Shown one piece after another: positions 44,321 through 54,379 of a stretch of 62,080 nt of DNA. A program made the translations under genes and the position numbers. This DNA is from JAZQQB01 sp045628865 (GTDB taxonomy: Bacteria > Bacillota > Clostridia > Lachnospirales > Lachnospiraceae), in assembly GCA_045628865.1 (NCBI GenBank), contig JAZQQB010000073.1, forward strand, positions 1 through 62,080, given 5' to 3'. Positions within the stretch are counted from its first letter, which is position 1. Each line of letters begins with the position of its first letter. The notes beneath the pieces were generated by a model. It did not search any database. It worked only from the letters and a program-made list of their open reading frames with translations, and was not told the DNA's origin.

Positions 44321-45799
44321 TTATAACTGCTTTCGAAGTCCTTTCGGATAATGGTTTTTCATCTGGCCACCGGCACATTTGCCCCAACCTAAGGAATAGC
44401 CGTTTACTGTGATCAGATACCATCCCTTATCTTTATCATATGGAAAAGTTTCTCCATTTACATATTTAATGGCACGTGGATCATCGAAGGATAAATCCAC
44501 CGTGTGCTTCACATCTTTCGCTTTACAGTATAAAGCAAGAGCGTGGGATGGTTCAAATCTATTTTTTAAAATGGTTCCTAGATGCAGTCCGGGACGAAGT
44601 ACCTTACTCTTTTGGATGGAAGGAGCATTGTTTGGCAACAGATATAGCTGATCACCGAATTTGATCACAGGACCATCTAAGATCTGTGTGGCATCCTTTG
44701 TGCTGTTTTTTCCAAAAACACTTAAGCCGAGATTGGTTTCATCTTTTAGAAAATCCAAAAGATCTTTACAGTCCTTTTCTGAGATACTTTTCGAAAGACC
44801 ATCACGACATTCTGGTCTTGAGATGGTATCAAGTACACCATCTTTTTGAAGTACTGCTACAAAATGTCCTTCTCCATTGGTGATGTGTGGCCATAAACGA
44901 ATGGTATCTGAAATCTGGGACAAAATAGTATCGGAATAAGTAGCGCCGGAACCAGAGGCAGGGATACCAAGCTTTGTTAGTTCCTTGGAAACCCAGTCAG
45001 GATTTCCTTTTGAAAAAGTATCATAAAGAGGAACCTTTACTACATGAAAATCCGGGTGTGATTCTAAAAATCTCGCAATACTGCCTTCATTTTCAAGGGG
45101 GGCAAAGGTACAGGTAGAGAATACCATACGTCCTCCGGCACGAAGCATAGAAGCAGCATTATCAAGAATCTCATCCTGCCTGTCAGAGCAAAGCTTCACA
45201 TTGTCAAGGCTCCATTCATAGGTAGCATCCTCGTTTTTACGAAACATGCCCTCTCCAGAGCATGGAGCATCCACCATGATCTTGTCGAAATAGCCTGGGA
45301 ATTTTTTTAAAAGGGTATCAGAACTTTCGTTGGTAACGATACAGTTTCTAAGTCCCATACGTTCTATATTTTCAGCTAAGATCCTAGCACGCTGCGGATG
45401 GATCTCATTGGAAACAAGAAGTCCTTCCTGTTTTAAGTACGAGGCAATTTGTGTGCTTTTGCCACCAGGGGCCGCGCATAGATCAAGAACATAATCACCT
45501 GGTTTAACCTCTAAATAGGCGGCAGGGGTCATGGCACTTGGTTCCTGGATATAGTAAACGCCAGCCTCATGAAAAACGGATTTCCCCGGACGTTGTCCAT
45601 CTTCGTAACAAAATCCTGCTTCTTCCCATGGAATAGGAGATAGATCAAATGGAAAGTTTTTTTCATCTATAGGTAGATCGACTTTACATAAATTAAAACG
45701 AAGTGCCTGCTTCTTAGGCTGATCATAGCTGTCTATAAAAGCCTGGTACTCATCACCAAGCATAAGTTTCATTCTTTCACAAAAAAGTTCAGGTAACAT
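44321..45799 (-). CDS. rsmF: 16S rRNA m5C methyltransferase of the RsmB/RsmF family
   Basis: A 492-residue NOL1/NOP2/Sun family enzyme. The SAM-binding motif is LDLCAAPGGKSTQIA near residue 110. The two active-site cysteines are in VDAPCSGEGMFRKNEDA (about 180) and FSTCTFAPLENEG (about 230). The C-terminal third (from about 300) is an RsmF-type RNA-binding extension (VLRPGLHLGTILKNRFEPSHALAL and a last GWGKCAGGQMKNHYPKGLR). In the family this modifies 16S rRNA cytosines around 1407. The start follows AGGAAA after a short leader. It is divergent from relQ. Confidence 0.88.
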   Translation of the reverse strand: MLPELFCERMKLMLGDEYQAFIDSYDQPKKQALRFNLCKVDLPIDEKNFPFDLSPIPWEEAGFCYEDGQRPGKSVFHEAGVYYIQEPSAMTPAAYLEVKPGDYVLDLCAAPGGKSTQIASYLKQEGLLVSNEIHPQRARILAENIERMGLRNCIVTNESSDTLLKKFPGYFDKIMVDAPCSGEGMFRKNEDATYEWSLDNVKLCSDRQDEILDNAASMLRAGGRMVFSTCTFAPLENEGSIARFLESHPDFHVVKVPLYDTFSKGNPDWVSKELTKLGIPASGSGATYSDTILSQISDTIRLWPHITNGEGHFVAVLQKDGVLDTISRPECRDGLSKSISEKDCKDLLDFLKDETNLGLSVFGKNSTKDATQILDGPVIKFGDQLYLLPNNAPSIQKSKVLRPGLHLGTILKNRFEPSHALALYCKAKDVKHTVDLSFDDPRAIKYVNGETFPYDKDKGWYLITVNGYSLGWGKCAGGQMKNHYPKGLRKQL

Positions 45800-45884
45800 G
45801 AAAGGTTTCCTCCATAAACGGTATCTGTAACGTAATCGTTACTCTTTTTTATACCATATTTGAGGAATTTAGCCAATAAGGTGG

Positions 45885-45913
45885 TAGCAATTTGTGTCAA
45901 TTTTAGATATAAT
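45885..45913 (+). promoter_or_regulatory. possible relQ promoter
   Basis: A perfect TATAAT (45908-45913) lies 58 bases before the relQ start. The -35 position (TAGCAA, 17-base spacer) is poor, so this is a weak or activator-dependent promoter at best. Confidence 0.4.
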
Positions 45914-45971
45914 CTAATCAATAGATTCAAATTTAGGATACATAATGAAAAAAGCAGGAGGAAGCATCCAC

Positions 45972-46655
45972 ATGAAGCTGGATCATTTTCGTAATCAGTT
46001 TATACGAGATACCATTTTAAGTGATGAGTTTATGGGAATGGTGGATACCAATCTCTTACCATATAAGGAGCTAATGAGCAGATATCAGTGTGCAATCATG
46101 GAGATTGAAACCAAGTTTAAGGTTTTGAATGAAGAGTTTTCTTTGCAGTATGATCGCAATCCCATTGAGAGCATTAAGACAAGACTAAAAAGTCAGGAAA
46201 GTATTTTTAGAAAACTCAGAGTAAAAAATCTTCCAATCTCCTTAGAATCCATTGAAAAAAATATTTTTGATATTGCAGGAGTTCGAGTGATATGTTCCTT
46301 TAAACAGGATATTTATCGTTTGGCAGATTGCTTGCTTAGTCAGGATGATATTACGCTAATCGAGAAAAAGGACTATATTATAGAACCAAAGGAAAGCGGT
46401 TATCGAAGTCTGCATCTGATTGTAGAGGTACCGATTTTTTTACAGGATGAAAAGAAGCCAATGAAGGTGGAAGTTCAGCTTCGAACCATTGCTATGGATT
46501 TCTGGGCAAGCTTAGAGCATAAGCTTCGCTATAAGAAAAACATTGATCCAAGAGAAGCAGAGAGCCTTGCCAAAGAGCTTTTAGAGTGTGCAGAGGCCAG
46601 CTCTAAACTAGATGAGCGCATGGAAGATATCAAAAACAGAATTGTAAAGCCATAA
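45972..46655 (+). CDS. relQ: small alarmone synthetase RelQ (GTP pyrophosphokinase)
   Basis: RelQ transfers pyrophosphate from ATP to GTP or GDP, making (p)ppGpp without ribosome binding. The 227-residue protein has only the synthetase domain. ATG 45972 follows CAGGAGGAAG; an earlier ATG at 45945 lacks a site. Motifs include SIKTRLKSQESIFRKL, IAGVRVICSF, DYIIEPKESGYRSLHLIVEVPI and EVQLRTIAMDFWASLEHKLRYKK, and a helical tail holds tetramer contacts in the family. It heads a run of rightward genes and probably links starvation to growth control. Confidence 0.92.
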   Translation: MKLDHFRNQFIRDTILSDEFMGMVDTNLLPYKELMSRYQCAIMEIETKFKVLNEEFSLQYDRNPIESIKTRLKSQESIFRKLRVKNLPISLESIEKNIFDIAGVRVICSFKQDIYRLADCLLSQDDITLIEKKDYIIEPKESGYRSLHLIVEVPIFLQDEKKPMKVEVQLRTIAMDFWASLEHKLRYKKNIDPREAESLAKELLECAEASSKLDERMEDIKNRIVKP

Positions 46656-46693
46656 TAACACACAAGCTTGTGTAAGAATGTGAGAAAAGATAG

Positions 46694-47422
46694 ATGAAAT
46701 TAGTTTTTGTACGTCATGGAGATCCAGATTATAGCATTGATTCTTTGACAAAAAAAGGATGGAAAGAAGTAACATTGTTAGCGAATCGATTATCGAAATT
46801 AGAGGTCAGAGATTTCTTTTGCTCTCCTATGGGAAGAGCAAAGGATACAGCTTCCTTGACCTTACAGAAAATGAACAGAACAGCCAAGGAGCATGAATGG
46901 CTTCGTGAATTTCAGGGAAAGGTGATCAGACCTGATGTAAATAAAGAAATGATCTGCTGGGACTTTTTGCCACAGGATTGGACAAAAGATCCAAGATTTT
47001 ACGATAAAGACCATTGGACAGACCCGGAAGTTATGCAGACCTTTGATGTGAAAAAGGAGCATGACTGGGTCATTACCTCCTTTGATCAGCTCTTGGCAGA
47101 ATATGGATATGAACGGGATGGAGAAAATTATAAAGTCGTAAAGCCAAATAATGACACGTTGGTGTTTTTCTGTCATTTTGGTGTGGGCTGTGTGCTGATC
47201 GCCCACTTACTCCATATGTCACCAATGCTTTTGTGGCATGGACTTGCTGCAGCACCGAGTTCTGTCAGTATCTTAAATACAGAGGAAAGACGAGAGGGAA
47301 TTGCAACCTTCCGCATGAGCTGTTATGGTGATATCTCTCATTTATATGCGGGGGATGAACCACCTGCATTTGCAGCCAGATTTTGTGAATGCTATACCAA
47401 TGAAGACGAACGCCACGACTAG
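46694..47422 (+). CDS. histidine phosphatase family protein
   Basis: A 242-residue phosphoglycerate-mutase-like phosphatase. The catalytic RHG is in LVFVRHGDPDYS, the second Arg is in CSPMGRAKDTA, and the later His lies in FFCHFGVGCVL. Long inserts with many Trp and Asp (WDFLPQDWTKDPRFYDKDHW) set it apart from sugar phosphatases such as CobC. The substrate is unknown. The start site has only a weak GAGAAAAG. It lies 38 bases after relQ and 31 before map, probably in one transcript. Confidence 0.88.
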   Translation: MKLVFVRHGDPDYSIDSLTKKGWKEVTLLANRLSKLEVRDFFCSPMGRAKDTASLTLQKMNRTAKEHEWLREFQGKVIRPDVNKEMICWDFLPQDWTKDPRFYDKDHWTDPEVMQTFDVKKEHDWVITSFDQLLAEYGYERDGENYKVVKPNNDTLVFFCHFGVGCVLIAHLLHMSPMLLWHGLAAAPSSVSILNTEERREGIATFRMSCYGDISHLYAGDEPPAFAARFCECYTNEDERHD

Positions 47423-47453
47423 TGGATTTGCCAATAGAAAAGAGGAAAAAGAG

Positions 47454-48320
47454 ATGTTTAATAAAACAAATGAATGCTGGTGTGGAAGTGGAAAAGCATA
47501 CCAGGAATGTCACAAACCAATGGAAGAGAAATTAAGAGAATTAAAAAGACAAAGAAAGATTGTTCCTAAGAAGAAGCTGATTCGTACAGTATCTCAGATC
47601 GAAGGAATCCGTAAAGCCGGTGAAATCAATTCCAAGGTACTTGATTATGTGGAACAGTTTGTAAAGGTTGGTGTTACAACTGAGGAATTAAATAGAAAAG
47701 TGGATGAATATACCAGAAAGTTAGGTGGTATTCCTGCTCCACTCAATTACGAAGGTTTTCCAAAGAGCGTATGTATTTCTGTAAATGATGTAATCTGTCA
47801 CGGAATTCCAAGCGAAGACCAGGTATTAAAAAGTGGTGATATTGTGAATGTGGATTGTACAACGATTTATGATGGTTACTATGGAGATGCATCAAGAATG
47901 TATTGTATTGGTGCAGTAAGTCCAGAAAAAAGACAGCTTGTAGAAGTGACCGAGCAGGCAACACAGATAGGTGTGGCAGCATTAAAGCCTTGGGGCTACC
48001 TTGGTGATGTTGGATTTGTTATCAGCTCCTATGCACATAAATTTGGCTATAGTGTAGTGCGAGAGATTGGTGGACATGGTTGTGGTGTTGATTTCCATGA
48101 GGATCCATTTGTATTCCATGTAGGACAGGCTAACACTGGTATGATCTTGGTACCAGGAATGACTTTGACGGTTGAACCAATGATCAATATGGGAACACAT
48201 GAGTTCTACATTGATGAGGATGATGGTTGGACTGTTTATACAGAAGATGGTCTTCCAAGTGCACAGGTTGAATATCATGTACTGATCACAGATAAAGGAT
48301 TTGAAATCTTGTCAAAGTAG
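47454..48320 (+). CDS. map: methionine aminopeptidase with N-terminal SEC-C zinc motif
   Basis: Map removes the initiator methionine from new proteins. The 288-residue protein starts at 47454 after AGAGGAAAAAGAG; the frame opens far upstream inside the previous gene. Residues 8-22 carry the SEC-C motif CWCGSGKAYQECHKP, a small zinc module also found on SecA that can bind ribosomes. The catalytic domain then shows the five metal ligands: Asp in VDCTTIYDGYYGDAS (two), His in GGHGCGVDFHEDP, Glu in TVEPMINMG and Glu in VEYHVLIT. The architecture is known in Firmicutes. Confidence 0.93.
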   Translation: MFNKTNECWCGSGKAYQECHKPMEEKLRELKRQRKIVPKKKLIRTVSQIEGIRKAGEINSKVLDYVEQFVKVGVTTEELNRKVDEYTRKLGGIPAPLNYEGFPKSVCISVNDVICHGIPSEDQVLKSGDIVNVDCTTIYDGYYGDASRMYCIGAVSPEKRQLVEVTEQATQIGVAALKPWGYLGDVGFVISSYAHKFGYSVVREIGGHGCGVDFHEDPFVFHVGQANTGMILVPGMTLTVEPMINMGTHEFYIDEDDGWTVYTEDGLPSAQVEYHVLITDKGFEILSK

Positions 48321-48416
48321 GATATACCAAAAGTATGCGGGCTTTATGGGAACGTTGACGAGTTGTTTAGGACATTTGATCATGTTTGGAAAAAAAGTGC
48401 GAGAAAGGCATAATGT

Positions 48417-49118
48417 ATGGCATTTGTAGAGTGTAAGCATGTGAAAAAAACATATCAAATGGGGGAAGTAACGATTGAAGCATTGAAGGATGTGAATTTC
48501 GAAATAGAAAAGGGTGAATTCTGTGTAATTGTAGGCGCATCTGGAGCTGGAAAAACTACCATATTAAATATTCTTGGTGGTATGGATACCTTAACAGAAG
48601 GAGAGGTTATTTTAGACGGTAGCTGTATCTCAGCCTACAATGCCAAAAAACTTACAGGGTATCGAAGATTCGACGTAGGCTTTGTCTTCCAGTTTTATAA
48701 TCTGGTGCAAAATCTGACTGCAGTTGAAAATGTGGAATTAGCTGCCCAAATCTGTAAGGATCCAATTGATGCCATGACCGTGATTGAACAGGTTGGATTA
48801 AAGGAGCGTGCTACGAATTTTCCTGCACAGTTATCTGGTGGAGAGCAGCAGCGAGTTGCCATTGCCAGAGCCCTTGCCAAAAATCCTAAGATTTTACTTT
48901 GCGACGAGCCCACAGGTGCCCTTGATTACAATACAGGAAAACAGGTATTGAAATTATTACAGGATACCTGTCGAAAGGAAGGAAAGACAGTTGTTGTCAT
49001 TACGCATAATCATGCGTTGACAGCCATGGCAGACCGTGTGATCACAGTGAAGAACGGAACTGTGACCAGCATGGAGATCAATGAGCACATTGTACCAGTA
49101 GAAGATATTGAATGGTAG
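48417..49118 (+). CDS. ABC transporter ATP-binding protein (MacB/LolD type)
   Basis: A 233-residue ATPase. Walker A is GASGAGKTT (40-48), Q-loop FQFYNLVQNLT, signature LSGGEQQRVAIARAL, Walker B ILLCDEPTGALD, and the switch His is in VITHNHAL. This is the class that powers FtsX-type permeases, which export lipoproteins, peptides or antibiotics or do mechanical work rather than import. It is followed 10 bases later by its permease. The start follows GAGAAAGG at slightly long spacing. Confidence 0.93.
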   Translation: MAFVECKHVKKTYQMGEVTIEALKDVNFEIEKGEFCVIVGASGAGKTTILNILGGMDTLTEGEVILDGSCISAYNAKKLTGYRRFDVGFVFQFYNLVQNLTAVENVELAAQICKDPIDAMTVIEQVGLKERATNFPAQLSGGEQQRVAIARALAKNPKILLCDEPTGALDYNTGKQVLKLLQDTCRKEGKTVVVITHNHALTAMADRVITVKNGTVTSMEINEHIVPVEDIEW

Positions 49119-49128
49119 GAGGTGTGCC

Positions 49129-52100
49129 ATGAAGTCGATGATGAAACGAACAACCTTTCGAGAGATAAAACATAGTCTGGGAAGATATCTGGCTATCTTT
49201 GCAATTGTTGCATTGGGAGTCGTTATGTTTGCAGGCTTAAAGGTGTGCAAAGAAACCATGGTGGATACTGGAAATAGATATTTATCGAATCATCTTTTTT
49301 ATGATTATCGATTGCTATCAACCATAGGATTTGAACAGACAGATGCAGAAAATTTGAAAAACATAGAGGGGGTTGCGGCTACTGAAGGATCGGTATCATT
49401 GGATGTTTTACAGGTCATGGAGGATGGTTCAGAGAGAGTTGTGTCCGTACATACATTACTAGATTCCATTAATACCTTGGAACTGGTTGATGGCAGACTT
49501 CCAGAGAAAGCAGATGAGATTGTGCTTGATCGTGATACATATCCTGCGGATATCATTGGTTCTTCCTTTGTGCTTTCAGCCAATAACAAAGAGGATACAC
49601 TTGATCTTTTTGCATATGATACCTATCAGGTGGTAGGTCTTGTACAGTCCCCATATTATTTAAATTATGAACGTGGTACATCATCTATTGGAAATGGTGT
49701 GGTTACTAGCTTCGCTTATATAAAAAGGGACGGCTTTGACAGTGAGTATGATACGGAAATTTTTCTTCGTATGAATGTATCCGAGGAAATTTATTCAGAT
49801 GCATACAATGTTTACATTGAAACGCATCAGGATGAGATAGAGAAGGCAACACAGATATTAGCAGATGAAAGATTTTCACACATTTATGCGGATGCTTTAA
49901 GTGAAATTGCAGATGCTGAACAGGAACTTTTAGAAAAAACGCAAGATGCACAAAAGGAATTAGATCAGGCATTGCTTGATCTTGAGGCAGCTGAGGAAGA
50001 AGTTGCTTCGGCAAAGACTGAGATTTCAGATGGTGAAGAAGAAATCGAAAAAGCTTGGGAAGAAATAGCCTCAAAAGAAAAAGAAATTGCCACAGGAAAG
50101 AAACAGATCGCTAGTGCGAGATCACAGCTTGAGGAAGGGATTACACAGCTGACAGAAGGGATTGCAACAATGGATGCAACTATCAGTTATCTTTCTACCA
50201 TTCCTGATCCGACTTATCAGGCGCAGTGTGAACAGTTAAAAATAACCAGAGAAGAATCAGCATTACAGCTTGCAGCGTTGACTATACAGTTAGAAGAATT
50301 GAATCAGTCGGAACAAACGCTATTGACCGGAGAAAAAGAAATTGCTAAGGCTAAACAGGAATTGGCCAAAAAGGAACAGGATATTGCAGATGCCAAACTT
50401 GAAATTGAAGAAGCAGAAATAGAAATCGCAGATGGTTATACAGAATATGAAGATGGAGTTCGTACATTAGAAGAAGAAGTAGCAGATGCCAATGAAAAGA
50501 TTGCAGATGCCAAGCAGGAATTAGCAGATCTAGAAGAACCTTCAGTGTATGTATTGGATCGAGATGCCAATGTGGGGTATGTTTGTTTTGATAGTGACAG
50601 TAGCATCGTAGATGAGATCGCAGCTGTATTTCCAATATTTTTCTTTGCGGTTGCAGCATTGGTATGTATGACTACCATGACACGAATGGTAGAGGATCAA
50701 AGAACTCAGATCGGTGTCTTAAAGGCACTGGGCTATGGGGAATTCAAAATTATGGGAAAATATATGTTTTACGCAGGCTCAGCAGCAGTGGGAGGTGCCA
50801 TTTTTGGCTTTGTACTTGGAACCATTTTATTCCCGAAGGTTATCTGGGTAGCCTATGGAATGATGTATGGGTTTGCTGAAATACGGTATGTGTTTGACCC
50901 TGTGCTTGCTATCATTTCCTTGGTGTCAGCAGTTCTATGTTCTGTTGGAGCAACTTATTTTTCCTGTGCATCCCAGTTTTTGAGTGTGCCAGCTGCCTTG
51001 ATCAGACCAAAGGCTCCAAAGAGTGGAAAAAGAATTCTGCTAGAACGTATTCCATTCATTTGGAAGCATTTGAAATTTTTGCAAAAGGTATCCATTCGAA
51101 ACGTATTTCGATATAAAAAACGTTTCGTTATGATGGTACTTGGAATCAGTGGATGTACAGCACTTTTGGTAACTGCTCTGGGATTAAATGATTCCATCAA
51201 AAATGTGGTAACGGATCAGTATGATGAGATTTCAACTTATCAGCTTTCCTTAACTTTGGCAGAGGATCCGAGTGATGCAGATACGGAAACCTTGAATAAA
51301 GAATTTGATCAGTACCTTTCTGGATATGTGTATCTGGATGTGACTAGTAAAAATATCAGATCGAAAAATGGTATGAAGTCAGCTTATGTGGTTATTCCAC
51401 AAAATAGTGCTGATCTTGTGGATAAATTTCGATTGTTAGATCATAAAAGTGGAAAAAACATTTCCTATCCAAGTGATAAGGAGTGTGTACTTACAGAAAA
51501 AATGGCAAGAAAACTTGGAGTTCGTGTTGGCGATGAAATCATGATTGAGGATTCAGAACTTAATCAGATTCCAGTTACGGTATCAGGCATTTGTAAAAAC
51601 TATGTTTACAGTTATGTATTCATCAATGCAGATGCTTATGTGGATATCATGAAGGAGCAGCCACATTACAAAACAGTGTATGCCAATTTTAAAGAGGGTG
51701 TGGATGAGCATAAGGCAGCTTCCAATTTGGGTGAGCTTGAACAGATCAATGCAACTAGTGTTATTAGTGATATGAAGGAAAGATTTACCAAGATGATGTC
51801 CAGCCTGAATTACGTGATCATTATGGTTGTAATCTGTGCCGCAGCGCTGGCATTTATTGTGCTTTATAATCTTACTAATATCAACATTACGGAACGAATC
51901 AGAGAGATTGCAACCATCAAGGTTTTGGGATTCTATCCAAATGAAACAGCACAGTATGTATTTCGAGAGAATTTTATTCTGACATTTTTTGGAGCATTGT
52001 TTGGACTTTTACTTGGAAAGTGGCTTCATTTGTTTGTTATGAATCATATTGATATTGATGTGGTATGCTTTGGAACAAATATCAGCTTCTTTAGCTTTAC

Positions 52101-52206
52101 TGCTAGTATTGTTTTGACATTTGTATTTGCTGGTCTGGTAAATCTAGTGATGTATTTTAAATTAAATCAGATCAATATGGCAGAGTCTTTGAAGTCAATT
52201 GAGTAA
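49129..52206 (+). CDS. FtsX-type ABC permease with long extracellular coiled coil
   Basis: A 1025-residue permease. ATG 49129 follows TAGGAGGT. After transmembrane segment 1 (about 20-42) comes a MacB-like extracytoplasmic domain. A Glu/Lys/Ala-rich coiled coil follows at about 255-475 with many heptads (KEKEIATGKKQIASARSQLEEGITQL type). An FtsX core lies near 505-640, then a second MacB-like domain, and a final FtsX core at about 895-1020 (IREIATIKVLGF). The coiled coil could reach peptidoglycan or a partner hydrolase, as in FtsEX systems. It works with the preceding ATPase; substrate unknown. Confidence 0.9.
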   Translation: MKSMMKRTTFREIKHSLGRYLAIFAIVALGVVMFAGLKVCKETMVDTGNRYLSNHLFYDYRLLSTIGFEQTDAENLKNIEGVAATEGSVSLDVLQVMEDGSERVVSVHTLLDSINTLELVDGRLPEKADEIVLDRDTYPADIIGSSFVLSANNKEDTLDLFAYDTYQVVGLVQSPYYLNYERGTSSIGNGVVTSFAYIKRDGFDSEYDTEIFLRMNVSEEIYSDAYNVYIETHQDEIEKATQILADERFSHIYADALSEIADAEQELLEKTQDAQKELDQALLDLEAAEEEVASAKTEISDGEEEIEKAWEEIASKEKEIATGKKQIASARSQLEEGITQLTEGIATMDATISYLSTIPDPTYQAQCEQLKITREESALQLAALTIQLEELNQSEQTLLTGEKEIAKAKQELAKKEQDIADAKLEIEEAEIEIADGYTEYEDGVRTLEEEVADANEKIADAKQELADLEEPSVYVLDRDANVGYVCFDSDSSIVDEIAAVFPIFFFAVAALVCMTTMTRMVEDQRTQIGVLKALGYGEFKIMGKYMFYAGSAAVGGAIFGFVLGTILFPKVIWVAYGMMYGFAEIRYVFDPVLAIISLVSAVLCSVGATYFSCASQFLSVPAALIRPKAPKSGKRILLERIPFIWKHLKFLQKVSIRNVFRYKKRFVMMVLGISGCTALLVTALGLNDSIKNVVTDQYDEISTYQLSLTLAEDPSDADTETLNKEFDQYLSGYVYLDVTSKNIRSKNGMKSAYVVIPQNSADLVDKFRLLDHKSGKNISYPSDKECVLTEKMARKLGVRVGDEIMIEDSELNQIPVTVSGICKNYVYSYVFINADAYVDIMKEQPHYKTVYANFKEGVDEHKAASNLGELEQINATSVISDMKERFTKMMSSLNYVIIMVVICAAALAFIVLYNLTNINITERIREIATIKVLGFYPNETAQYVFRENFILTFFGALFGLLLGKWLHLFVMNHIDIDVVCFGTNISFFSFTASIVLTFVFAGLVNLVMYFKLNQINMAESLKSIE

Positions 52207-52351
52207 GTGTTTGCAGGTTGTTTAGAAACTTATTGAAAAAATTTTTAAAATTACCAAAAAAATGTTATTATATGAAACGTATGATTCAATAGATGACAGA
52301 AATGTTACCATTAGAAAAGGAAATGAAAAGCGAAAGCGAGGATATTACATA

Positions 52352-54247
52352 ATGAAAAAAGGTTTTAAAACGTTGTCAGCCGGTTTGGCAATTTGTTTGG
52401 CAGCCTCAAGTATGATGGCTTGCGGAAAAACATCCACTAATGGAAAAGTGGAAACACAAGCTGAAAGTGAAGTAATCGATTTAAAAGAGCATGGAATTGA
52501 TGTTGCGACTCTTTCAGCCCCAGGAGAGAATGCTGGTATCGATACATTCTTAAGAAAACCAGAAACTAATCTTGCGGGAGATGGATCAGATACTACGACC
52601 ATTATGATTTATATGAATGGCTCCAATTTAGAGTCAGAGGGTGGTTATGCATCTGAGGATATTTCAGAAATTTTAGATGCAGGATATTCTGATCAGGTTA
52701 ATATTTTGATTCAGACAATGGGTACAAGTGAATGGAAGGAATATGGGATTGCCAGTGATCATTCTCAAATCTATAAAGTGGAAGAAGATGGTATTACACT
52801 TGTAAATGATGAACTTGATCAGTTAGCAGTTGGTGAAACAGATACATTAAGTCAGTTTATCAGTTGGAGTGCAGAGAACTATCCGGCAGACAGATATGAT
52901 CTGATCTTATGGAATCATGGCGGTGGTCCAGTAATTGGATTTGGTGAGGATGAAACATCTGGTGATGATATGCCATTATTCTTATATGAAATGAAGAATG
53001 CATTGATCGATGCTAATGTTCATTTTGATTTTATCGGATTTGATGCATGTCTGATGTCAGGTATTGAAACATGTTGTGTGCTTTATGATTTTTGTGATTA
53101 CACAATCCTTTCAGAAGACTTTGAATCTGGTAATGGATGGTATTACACTCCTTGGTTAGAGGCATTATATGAGAATCCTTCTATTCCAACTTATGAACTT
53201 GGTAAATATGTAGTAGATGGTCTTGTTGATTTCAATGAGGATTATCAGAAGGAAGTAGATAATGAACTTGCTTTATACTATTTATTAGGTGGCGACAAGA
53301 TGGTGATTGATTCTACTCTTGCGGTGATCGATGAAAGCTGGGTTCCAGTATTATATGCGACATGGGTTGATTTTGCTTACAAAAATACAGATGCTTTGTT
53401 AGAAGCAAATTACAGCCGTGAAGAGGAAGAAAACGGACGAGCTATTGAATTAAAAGACTATGATACGATGTTAGATTACTACTATTTAACTGATATCATG
53501 GCAGTAGCACAGAATATTGAATCAGACGAATCAGCTGCTCTTGCATCAGCTGTAGCCAATGCAATTGTATATTGCCGTACTTCTGAAAGCGATTCTTATT
53601 TAACTGGTTTATCAGTTACACTTCCTTATGGTGACAAGGATTTCTGTGAGATTGAGCAGATGTTATATAAAGAAGCAGGATTTGATGCTGAGTACATTAA
53701 CTGGTTAGGCGAGTTCGCAGATGCACAGGGTGCAAATGATCCATATGACTGGTCAGACTGGGATGCAACATGGAATGGCTGGGTTGACTTTGTAAACGAC
53801 TACGACTGGTCACAGTGGCAGTTCTTAGCTGACCCGGATTTCTGGAATGGATTAAATATCAATTGGAGTGACTCATTCTCTCAGAATCAATTGAATCATT
53901 GGATGGACACTATTTCTCATACAATTGGCGGTATCAACGTAGATGATTATGCACCTGTATTATCAGAGTATTATAACGCATTCTTTGGAGGTAGCAGCTC
54001 TTCTAGTGCAACTTCAGGAGACAGTTTTGAAAGTGATCTGACAGGAACAACCTTCTACTATGATGAAGAGGAAGAGGTATGGTATTCTTATGATGAAGAA
54101 GAGGGATTGATCTACTTCTACTTCGATGGTGATGAAGGAATCTATATTCTCGAAGAAGATACAGATACATTATATTTCTACGATGAAGAAGAGGACGAAA
54201 TGTATATTTTCGATGATGAAGAGGATGAATGGTATTACCTCGGATAG
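52352..54247 (+). CDS. clostripain-family (peptidase C11) lipoprotein with acidic Tyr-rich tail
   Basis: A 631-residue lipoprotein. ATG 52352 follows AGCGAGGA; the lipobox SSMMAC places the anchor at Cys24. The caspase-like C11 fold is visible from about residue 82: IMIYMNGSNLESEGGYAS, catalytic His189 in LILWNHGGG and catalytic Cys233 in IGFDACLMSG. C11 enzymes cut after Arg or Lys. Residues 455-545 are Trp/Asp-rich. After a Ser-rich linker (about 550-560) the last 65 residues are almost only Glu, Asp, Tyr and Phe, unusual for this family. It may process surface proteins. Confidence 0.88.
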   Translation: MKKGFKTLSAGLAICLAASSMMACGKTSTNGKVETQAESEVIDLKEHGIDVATLSAPGENAGIDTFLRKPETNLAGDGSDTTTIMIYMNGSNLESEGGYASEDISEILDAGYSDQVNILIQTMGTSEWKEYGIASDHSQIYKVEEDGITLVNDELDQLAVGETDTLSQFISWSAENYPADRYDLILWNHGGGPVIGFGEDETSGDDMPLFLYEMKNALIDANVHFDFIGFDACLMSGIETCCVLYDFCDYTILSEDFESGNGWYYTPWLEALYENPSIPTYELGKYVVDGLVDFNEDYQKEVDNELALYYLLGGDKMVIDSTLAVIDESWVPVLYATWVDFAYKNTDALLEANYSREEEENGRAIELKDYDTMLDYYYLTDIMAVAQNIESDESAALASAVANAIVYCRTSESDSYLTGLSVTLPYGDKDFCEIEQMLYKEAGFDAEYINWLGEFADAQGANDPYDWSDWDATWNGWVDFVNDYDWSQWQFLADPDFWNGLNINWSDSFSQNQLNHWMDTISHTIGGINVDDYAPVLSEYYNAFFGGSSSSSATSGDSFESDLTGTTFYYDEEEEVWYSYDEEEGLIYFYFDGDEGIYILEEDTDTLYFYDEEEDEMYIFDDEEDEWYYLG

Positions 54248-54302
54248 TCTAAAAGTTTAATAAAATAGGGGCTGTTAAATAAGTCCTAAAATGTGGAAAA
54301 AG

Positions 54303-54344
54303 AAAATGCTACTGTCACCATTCGGTGACGGTAGCATTTTTTCC
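54303..54344. terminator. bidirectional terminator between C11 peptidase and GH43 genes
   Basis: A 17-bp stem with one G-T pair (54303-54319 with 54324-54340, loop ATTC) has A at one foot and T at the other. It separates two convergent genes and serves both. Confidence 0.88.
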
Positions 54345-54379
54345 TTTTTAAGAAGTATTAAACACTCTCTTGTTTGGTT

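Noticed and set aside
47325..47453. N-terminal extension of the methionine aminopeptidase
   Set aside because: It overlaps the preceding phosphatase gene and lies before the SEC-C motif; ATG 47454 has a ribosome binding site.
52262..52351. N-terminal extension of the C11 lipoprotein
   Set aside because: The extension would bury the signal peptide and lipobox; the ATG at 52352 has a good ribosome binding site.
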